Assembly: GCA_013329925.1 (NCBI GenBank)
Contig: DUJK01000093.1
Span: 1-11,854, forward strand
DNA: 11,854 nt
From: Candidatus Poseidoniaceae archaeon
GTDB lineage: Archaea; Thermoplasmatota; Poseidoniia; Poseidoniales; Poseidoniaceae
Reading direction: 5' to 3'
Shown here: piece by piece, positions 8,596 through 11,854 of the stretch
Layout: each line of letters begins with the position of its first letter
How positions within the stretch are numbered: position 1 is the stretch's first letter
Translations under genes and position numbers: made by a program
Notes under the pieces: generated by a model
What the model saw: only the letters and a program-made list of their open reading frames with translations
Database searches by the model: none
What the model was told of the DNA's origin: nothing

Positions 8596-8621
8596 TTTGG
8601 GTATTTCTGTCAAAACCCAAA
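8596..8621. repeat. Inverted repeat in the divergent intergenic region
   Basis: TTTGGGT (8596-8602) and ACCCAAA (8615-8621) are perfect 7-bp arms around a 12-base spacer. They lie ~65 bases upstream of the giant surface protein start, so on the minus strand they may fall in its leader or promoter. A protein-binding site or RNA hairpin is possible; no consensus was recognised. Confidence 0.5.
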
Positions 8622-8626
8622 CTAGT

Positions 8627-8688
8627 CCGTAGTCCACTAAATTCCGTTTCAATTAAATAGGGGTCGTCGGTGGACAGAATGACTACGG
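8627..8688. repeat. Inverted repeat flanking the rpo7 promoter
   Basis: CCGTAGTC (8627-8634) and GACTACGG (8681-8688) are perfect 8-bp inverted arms. GTCCAC (8632-8637) and GTGGAC (8670-8675) form a second, overlapping pair. Together they read as one 11-base element, GTGGACTACGG on the minus strand, repeated on the plus strand with 8 extra bases inside. The probable TATA box lies in the middle. This arrangement could be an operator around the promoter, but no regulator is encoded nearby. Confidence 0.5.
8651..8659 (+). promoter_or_regulatory. Probable TATA box of the rpo7-spt4-rps24e-rps27ae cluster
   Basis: AATTAAATA is the best archaeal TATA-like string in the 247-base divergent gap. Transcription would begin near 8680, leaving a leader of ~100 bases before rpo7. 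The reverse complement is also TATA-like, so it could serve the minus-strand giant gene instead of, or as well as, rpo7. Confidence 0.45.
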
Positions 8689-8725
8689 TCGATTCTATCC
8701 CGAGGTAATACCGGTGAAGGACAGG

Positions 8726-8737
8726 ATAGCATGCTAT
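8726..8737. repeat. Perfect 12-bp palindrome in the rpo7 leader
   Basis: ATAGCATGCTAT is its own reverse complement, and the next two flanking bases extend it with a G-T and a G-C pair. Its left part GGATAG (8724-8729) is also the inverted partner of CTATCC (8695-8700), so the leader can form two mutually exclusive structures. It lies 42 bases before the rpo7 start. A DNA-binding site or RNA switch is possible. Confidence 0.45.
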
Positions 8738-8778
8738 TCTTCCCTCATTCCTCTGAATCGGCCAAAGGAAGTGAAATG

Positions 8779-9333
8779 ATGTACAAAATCGTAACAAAAG
8801 AGGATACAATCCGTATCCCAGCTGAATACATGCGTAAGGGTCAATCATTAGACCAGCACATCGACAGACTCTCAATGACTGCCTTTGAAGGTCGATTTGA
8901 TGATGATAACAGATTTGTTTTGGTTACTTCCAACCACACGACGCTTGGGCGTGGAAGAATTATTCACGGCGATGGAGCAATTTATCAAAGAGTTAGATTT
9001 GATGCAGTATTGTTCTGTATGGATGATTATGAAGTAGTTGAAGGAGTAGTTTCAGAAGTCAATGAATTTGGTGCATTCGTTAGAATTGGCCCAATGGAAG
9101 CACTATTACACAAATCCCAGATTATGGAAGATAGTGTAGATGCTAATGTTGGAATGGGCTGGATTGAAGGAAAGCAAACTGGCCGCAGACTTGCGATTGG
9201 TGATTCAATTCGAGCAAGAATTGTATCACTTTCACCAGATACCAGCGATCCTAGAAGGTCAAAAATTGGTCTTACTAGTAAGCAACCAGGACTTGGATGT
9301 CATAACTGGATTGAAGAAGATAACAATGAGTGA
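8779..9333 (+). CDS. rpo7: DNA-directed RNA polymerase subunit Rpo7 (RpoE')
   Basis: Rpo7 pairs with Rpo4 to form the stalk of the archaeal RNA polymerase, which helps open complexes and binds emerging RNA. The 184 residues match the family. The N-terminal tip domain (1-80) starts MYKIVTKEDTIRIPAEY. The S1 RNA-binding domain (~84-168) shows VEGVVSEVNEFGAFVRIGP followed by LLHKSQI. The C-terminus ends in the family hallmark IGLTSKQPGLGCHNWIEE. The frame is open to ATG 8731 and has ATG 8776 directly before 8779. I chose 8779 because the family starts at MYK and GGAAGTGA (8767-8774) precedes it; 8776 would add one methionine. It leads a four-gene cluster, with spt4 10 bases downstream. Confidence 0.95.
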   Translation: MYKIVTKEDTIRIPAEYMRKGQSLDQHIDRLSMTAFEGRFDDDNRFVLVTSNHTTLGRGRIIHGDGAIYQRVRFDAVLFCMDDYEVVEGVVSEVNEFGAFVRIGPMEALLHKSQIMEDSVDANVGMGWIEGKQTGRRLAIGDSIRARIVSLSPDTSDPRRSKIGLTSKQPGLGCHNWIEEDNNE

Positions 9334-9343
9334 GGTGTAAAAT

Positions 9344-9562
9344 ATGGCAAAAAACCCGTTTGCATGCGCTGAATGTAGTATGATTCTCCCAGATCCTGAA
9401 AAGAAAAAAGATATCCCCCAATGCAATCGTTGCCCTAGTGCACAGGTTACCACAGATTGGCAAGGATATGTCATAATCATGAATCCAGAACGTTCCGAAA
9501 TCGCTAAGCGATTGAATGTCGATAGACCCGGCAAATATGCCCTAAAGGTAAACACTAGATGA
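9344..9562 (+). CDS. spt4: Transcription elongation factor Spt4 (RpoE'')
   Basis: Spt4 is the small zinc-binding partner of Spt5. The heterodimer clamps RNA polymerase over the DNA and raises processivity. The 72-residue protein contains two zinc knuckles: CAEC (8-11) and CNRC (27-30). It then shows DWQGYVIIMNPERSEIAKRL and a final PGKYALKV, all typical of archaeal Spt4. Length is slightly longer than the ~60-residue minimal forms. ATG 9344 is preceded by GAGGTG (9332-9337), whose first bases lie in the rpo7 stop codon, suggesting coupled translation. The Spt5 gene is not in the window. Co-location with rpo7 is conserved in many Euryarchaeota. Confidence 0.95.
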   Translation: MAKNPFACAECSMILPDPEKKKDIPQCNRCPSAQVTTDWQGYVIIMNPERSEIAKRLNVDRPGKYALKVNTR

Positions 9563-9567
9563 GGTGA
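9561..9567 (+). promoter_or_regulatory. Shine-Dalgarno sequence deciding the S24e start
   Basis: GAGGTGA lies six bases before ATG 9573 and overlaps the spt4 stop codon. The in-frame GTG at 9564 is part of this ribosome binding site, so it is not the start. The same TGAGGTG-then-ATG arrangement precedes spt4. Confidence 0.8.
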
Positions 9568-9572
9568 ATAAA

Positions 9573-9947
9573 ATGCAAATTGTTGATAGAATGGAAAACA
9601 AATTATTGAATCGTGTAGAGATTAAATTCAGTATGCGACATAATGGTAAAGCAACACCTTCGAGGAAAGACGTAATGGATTTAGTTAAGACACTTGAGCC
9701 TAAGTCAAATCCAGAACATATTGTAATCAAATACACCAATACAAGGTTTGGTCAACCGTTGACTACAGGTCTTGCTTACATTTATGGTGATGCAGAATCA
9801 ATGAAGGTAGAACCACAATATATTCACAAGCGCCACGAGAGTTTCCGAGCAGGTAATACCGAGCCGGCTGCTGAAAAGGCTGAAGAGCCTGCACCAGAAG
9901 AAGCCGCATCAGAGGAAGCTGCACCAGAAGAAGGAGGCGATGAGTGA
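9573..9947 (+). CDS. rps24e: Small-subunit ribosomal protein S24e with acidic C-terminal extension
   Basis: S24e is a component of the 30S subunit shared by archaea and eukaryotes. The protein has 124 residues. Residues 1-93 are the conserved domain, with NRVEIKFSMRHNGKATPSR, then SNPEHIVIKYTNTRFGQPLTTGLAYIYG and the end PQYIHKRH. Residues ~94-124 form an unstructured-looking tail of glutamate, alanine and proline. Such acidic tails are unusual on basic ribosomal proteins, though they do occur in some archaea. Start ATG 9573 follows GAGGTGA by six bases and sits 10 bases after spt4. Its stop codon overlaps the S27ae start by one base (TGATG), implying translational coupling. Confidence 0.94.
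   Translation: MQIVDRMENKLLNRVEIKFSMRHNGKATPSRKDVMDLVKTLEPKSNPEHIVIKYTNTRFGQPLTTGLAYIYGDAESMKVEPQYIHKRHESFRAGNTEPAAEKAEEPAPEEAASEEAAPEEGGDE
9890..9933 (+). repeat. In-frame 14-base direct repeat in the S24e tail
   Basis: TGCACCAGAAGAAG occurs at 9890-9903 and 9920-9933, exactly 30 bases (ten codons) apart. It encodes repeated alanine-proline-glutamate-glutamate in the acidic tail. Slippage or local duplication probably lengthened the tail. The second copy runs into the S27ae ribosome binding site, GGAGGCGA at 9933-9940. Confidence 0.7.
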
Positions 9948-10129
9948 TGGGAGACGGACCTAATTCAGCAGGTAAGTGGAGTAAATACTCTGTTGGAGAA
10001 GACGGTAAATTGGAGCGTAAAGCAGAGTTCTGCCCACACCCAAGTTGCGGCCCAGGAATATTCCTAGCAGTTCACAAGAACCGCGTATCATGTGGTCGTT
10101 GCGGCTACACCAAAATGAATGATGAGTGA
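9947..10129 (+). CDS. rps27ae: Small-subunit ribosomal protein S27ae (zinc-binding)
   Basis: S27ae is a small 30S protein; its eukaryotic counterpart is made as a fusion to ubiquitin, while this archaeal copy stands alone. The 60 residues contain a four-cysteine zinc site: C29, C34, C49 and C52, in CPHPSCGPGIFLA and CGRCGY. The first knuckle is CX4C, as in eukaryotic S27a; the archaeal forms I recall mostly have CX2C. The start is ATG 9947, which overlaps the S24e stop by one base and lies six bases after GGAGGCGA; GTG 9944 in the same frame is less likely. It ends the rpo7 cluster, and its stop codon touches that of the convergent gene at 10130. Confidence 0.94.
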   Translation: MGDGPNSAGKWSKYSVGEDGKLERKAEFCPHPSCGPGIFLAVHKNRVSCGRCGYTKMNDE

Positions 10130-11113
10130 TTACTCTTCTTCTAGTGCATCAATGATGTCCCAAGTACCATCATTACACAGATAGATACCTGAATTACCAT
10201 CTATGTAGACTGCAATTTCAGATAGTTGTGTTCTAGACATAGTTTTGGCTGATATAAAGGCCAATTCACGCCATCCTGCTATATGCCACCCTTGATCATC
10301 TTCACTCCACTCGGCGTAATTTATCGGTCCTGAAAGTTTGGCGGTTAGTTTTATTTCACCTGCTTCATATATTGCGATAATGGAATTGTTTAGTTGTAGT
10401 AAATAATGTTCACCATGTTTGAAAACAGCTTCTAGATAACCATCTATTGGTATTATTTTACTCTCGATTGTTTTACCTGATTTGATATCAAATCGTATGA
10501 TTCCACCACCTTTTGACCAACTCTCGAAGTATTGTTCATCACAAGTAGTTCCAACAGTTTCCATTGCTCGAGGAATTTTAGCTAATTTTTTCCAACTTGG
10601 TTCAGGAGATCGCCAATTTTCAATTGCCTCAACCGATAGATTGTAGATTCCTTTACGCCATAATACAAAGGTGAATGAATTTGAATTAGCAGTGAGGGAA
10701 AGTGGTTCAGCGTCAAGTACGTGCGACCAAGTATTACCTTGTGGGTGAATAGATTTGTCAATAGTCCTCCTCACTCTTAGATCTCCTCGATTAACACCTT
10801 GCTGAAAATCATTATTTAGGTCAATAGCAGCCATCCTGGCCAGTAGTAATTCTTGGTCTAACCAAGTGGCTACGAGCATATTATCAATTATGACAGCACT
10901 TTTAATTGGTGTTGGGAACGGTTTTTTTGGTTGGCCTACTAAATTTCCATCATGGTCTATTTTTTGTAATTCACCATCGACTCCAACCACAATATGGCCG
11001 TTAAAATAACGTAAAACTTCCTTGGGTGTGAACTCAAGGTTGTCCGGAATCCCCCACGCCATGACACCTCGAGTTGATTGTGGTTTGTCAAATCTCGTAT
11101 GGAAAGAAGTCAA
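10130..11113 (-). CDS. Protein of unknown function, 327 residues, possible beta-propeller
   Basis: I do not recognise a named family. There is no signal peptide or membrane span, so it is probably cytosolic. The chain is dominated by short beta-strand-like stretches broken by turns, e.g. HIVVGVDGELQKIDHDGNLVG (40-60), GGIIRFDIKSGKTIESKIIP (203-222) and YLLQLNNSIIAIYEAGEIKL (237-256). This pattern suggests WD40- or PQQ-like propeller blades, but no diagnostic repeat is clean. The tail ends DALEEE. The start is TTG 11113, supported by AAAGGTGA six bases before it; ATG 11062 would give 310 residues beginning MAWGIPDNLEF. The start region is only 24 bases from the divergent dtdA start. The stop codon abuts that of rps27ae. 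Confidence 0.82.
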   Translation of the reverse strand: MTSFHTRFDKPQSTRGVMAWGIPDNLEFTPKEVLRYFNGHIVVGVDGELQKIDHDGNLVGQPKKPFPTPIKSAVIIDNMLVATWLDQELLLARMAAIDLNNDFQQGVNRGDLRVRRTIDKSIHPQGNTWSHVLDAEPLSLTANSNSFTFVLWRKGIYNLSVEAIENWRSPEPSWKKLAKIPRAMETVGTTCDEQYFESWSKGGGIIRFDIKSGKTIESKIIPIDGYLEAVFKHGEHYLLQLNNSIIAIYEAGEIKLTAKLSGPINYAEWSEDDQGWHIAGWRELAFISAKTMSRTQLSEIAVYIDGNSGIYLCNDGTWDIIDALEEE

Positions 11114-11119
11114 AAATGT

Positions 11120-11127
11120 TCACCTTT
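11120..11127 (-). promoter_or_regulatory. Shine-Dalgarno sequence supporting a TTG start
   Basis: On the minus strand AAAGGTGA lies six bases before TTG 11113 and is a close match to the archaeal consensus. It favours the TTG start over ATG 11062 for the 327-residue protein. It occupies a third of the 24-base gap to dtdA. Confidence 0.6.
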
Positions 11128-11137
11128 ACAGGCTGTT

Positions 11138-11854
11138 ATGGCCACTGAGGTTGTCTCTATATTAGCAGTCAATCAAGGGGACATTGCATCCTATAACCAA
11201 GCAAAGGTATTGTTGGAGAAATTTAGTTGGCAACAACTAGCCCCAGTCGAGGGGAAAATCGCCTACAAACACGGTAAGGTCAGAATGTGGTTATTTGAGG
11301 ATGGGATTTTATTCGAGGATAATATTGACAAGCGTTGGAATATAGCAACTGGAGAGAATGTCTGCGAGGTTATTTTTCCATCAAGGCATGCTGCTGCAAG
11401 TGGAAAACCCTCATTGACTCTTCACCCAATCGGAGTTCCACATTTACTGCGTGGTACTAAGGCACAATATGGCGGTAAAAGCGGATATGCCCCTCCACCA
11501 TCAACTAGACTTGCATCTTGGTGGAAGAAATTAACCAATTCTGTCAATGGTACATCACTAGCGGAACGGTTTGAACTTACATTAGAAGTCACTCATCATG
11601 GACCTTGGTTAGAAGTCCCTGCATTATTCATAGAAATTGGTTCTACAGAGGCTGTTTGGCCTGATGAAGAAGCAGCAGAACACCTGGCTGGAATTATCGC
11701 AGAAGGTCTTGGCCTAAACGGTACTAAGCAAGTTGGGGTTTGGGATTCAGTTGAACATTCTGGCGAACTTGTACTGGTTACCTTAGGTGGTGGCCATTAT
11801 GCGCCTAGGGCCAATAAATTGGCTTTGCTAGATGGCGTTTGGTTAGGTCATATG
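11138..11854 (+). CDS. dtdA: D-aminoacyl-tRNA deacylase, GEK1/DTD2 type (partial, 3' end cut by the window)
   Basis: This zinc-dependent enzyme hydrolyses the ester bond of D-amino acids misattached to tRNA, which protects translation in the cytosol of archaea and plants. The window contains 239 codons; roughly 40 C-terminal residues of the usual ~280 should follow. The family's key motifs are present in order: FPSRHAAASGKPSLTLHP (80-97), EVTHHGPWLEVPALFIEIGS (150-169) and GGGHYAPR (217-224). The closing GHM (237-239) probably corresponds to the conserved GH-I/M near the C-terminus. The start is ATG 11138; no other start lies nearby in frame. No Shine-Dalgarno sequence precedes it, so a leaderless transcript is plausible. 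It is divergent from the 327-residue gene. Confidence 0.93.
   Translation, partial: MATEVVSILAVNQGDIASYNQAKVLLEKFSWQQLAPVEGKIAYKHGKVRMWLFEDGILFEDNIDKRWNIATGENVCEVIFPSRHAAASGKPSLTLHPIGVPHLLRGTKAQYGGKSGYAPPPSTRLASWWKKLTNSVNGTSLAERFELTLEVTHHGPWLEVPALFIEIGSTEAVWPDEEAAEHLAGIIAEGLGLNGTKQVGVWDSVEHSGELVLVTLGGGHYAPRANKLALLDGVWLGHM
11158..11164 (-). promoter_or_regulatory. Possible TATA box of the 327-residue gene inside dtdA
   Basis: The minus strand reads TAATATA here, within codons 7-9 of dtdA. Transcription starting ~25 bases on (near 11136) would leave a leader of ~22 bases holding the AAAGGTGA ribosome binding site. The spacing fits well, but the string is short. Confidence 0.4.

Noticed and set aside
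8731..8778. N-terminally extended Rpo7 starting at ATG 8731
   Set aside because: The extra 16 residues have no counterpart in the family, whose members begin at MYK, and the nearest GGTGA is 13 bases from this ATG.
8532..8778. A tRNA or known small RNA in the divergent gap
   Set aside because: GTTCGAAC at 8573-8580 resembles a T-loop, but no acceptor, D or anticodon stems accompany it.
8591..8875. Minus-strand 94-residue frame over the intergenic region and rpo7 start
   Set aside because: It runs antisense into rpo7, is cysteine-rich in a random-looking way and would overlap the promoter region.
9259..9739. Minus-strand frames opposite spt4 and rps24e
   Set aside because: They are antisense shadows of well-identified genes.
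1..11854. Mobile elements, CRISPR arrays, toxin-antitoxin or defence modules
   Set aside because: No transposase, integrase, regularly spaced repeats or recognisable defence domain was seen on either strand.

Overview
The window looks like a piece of a compact, moderately AT-rich archaeal chromosome. The archaeal markers are translation factor aIF6, RNA polymerase subunit Rpo7, Spt4, ribosomal proteins S24e and S27ae, and a GEK1/DTD2-type D-aminoacyl-tRNA deacylase. A 1903-residue secreted protein anchored at its C-terminus is also present. My best inference is a marine Thermoplasmatota archaeon such as Marine Group II / Poseidoniales. That placement rests on protein style and gene order read by eye, not on a phylogeny.

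Layout. Positions 1-420 hold the 3' end of a 23S rRNA gene, a short spacer, a complete 5S rRNA and a strong hairpin-plus-T-tract terminator. Positions 485-2097 hold aIF6 followed by purC on the plus strand. Positions 2098-8531 are a minus-strand pair: the giant surface protein gene is upstream and an unrecognised 227-residue protein gene is downstream. Positions 8532-8778 form a divergent intergenic region with several inverted repeats around a probable TATA box. Positions 8779-10129 are a tight plus-strand cluster, rpo7-spt4-rps24e-rps27ae. Positions 10130-11113 are a minus-strand unrecognised protein, possibly a beta-propeller. From 11138 the plus-strand dtdA gene runs off the window end.

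How it fits together. Most genes serve the core information machinery: rRNA, a large-subunit anti-association factor, a polymerase stalk subunit, an elongation factor, two small-subunit proteins and tRNA proofreading. purC belongs to purine synthesis. Packing is extreme: both convergent gene pairs have stop codons that touch with no intervening base, and the divergent pair at 11113/11138 is separated by only 24 bases. Two stop codons in the rpo7 cluster are embedded in the next gene's Shine-Dalgarno sequence.

I saw no mobile elements, CRISPR arrays, defence genes or tRNA genes, and nothing that is convincingly a new biological system. The least-explained items are the giant surface protein with its 227-residue neighbour, the dyad-rich leader and promoter region of the rpo7 cluster, and the 327-residue protein.
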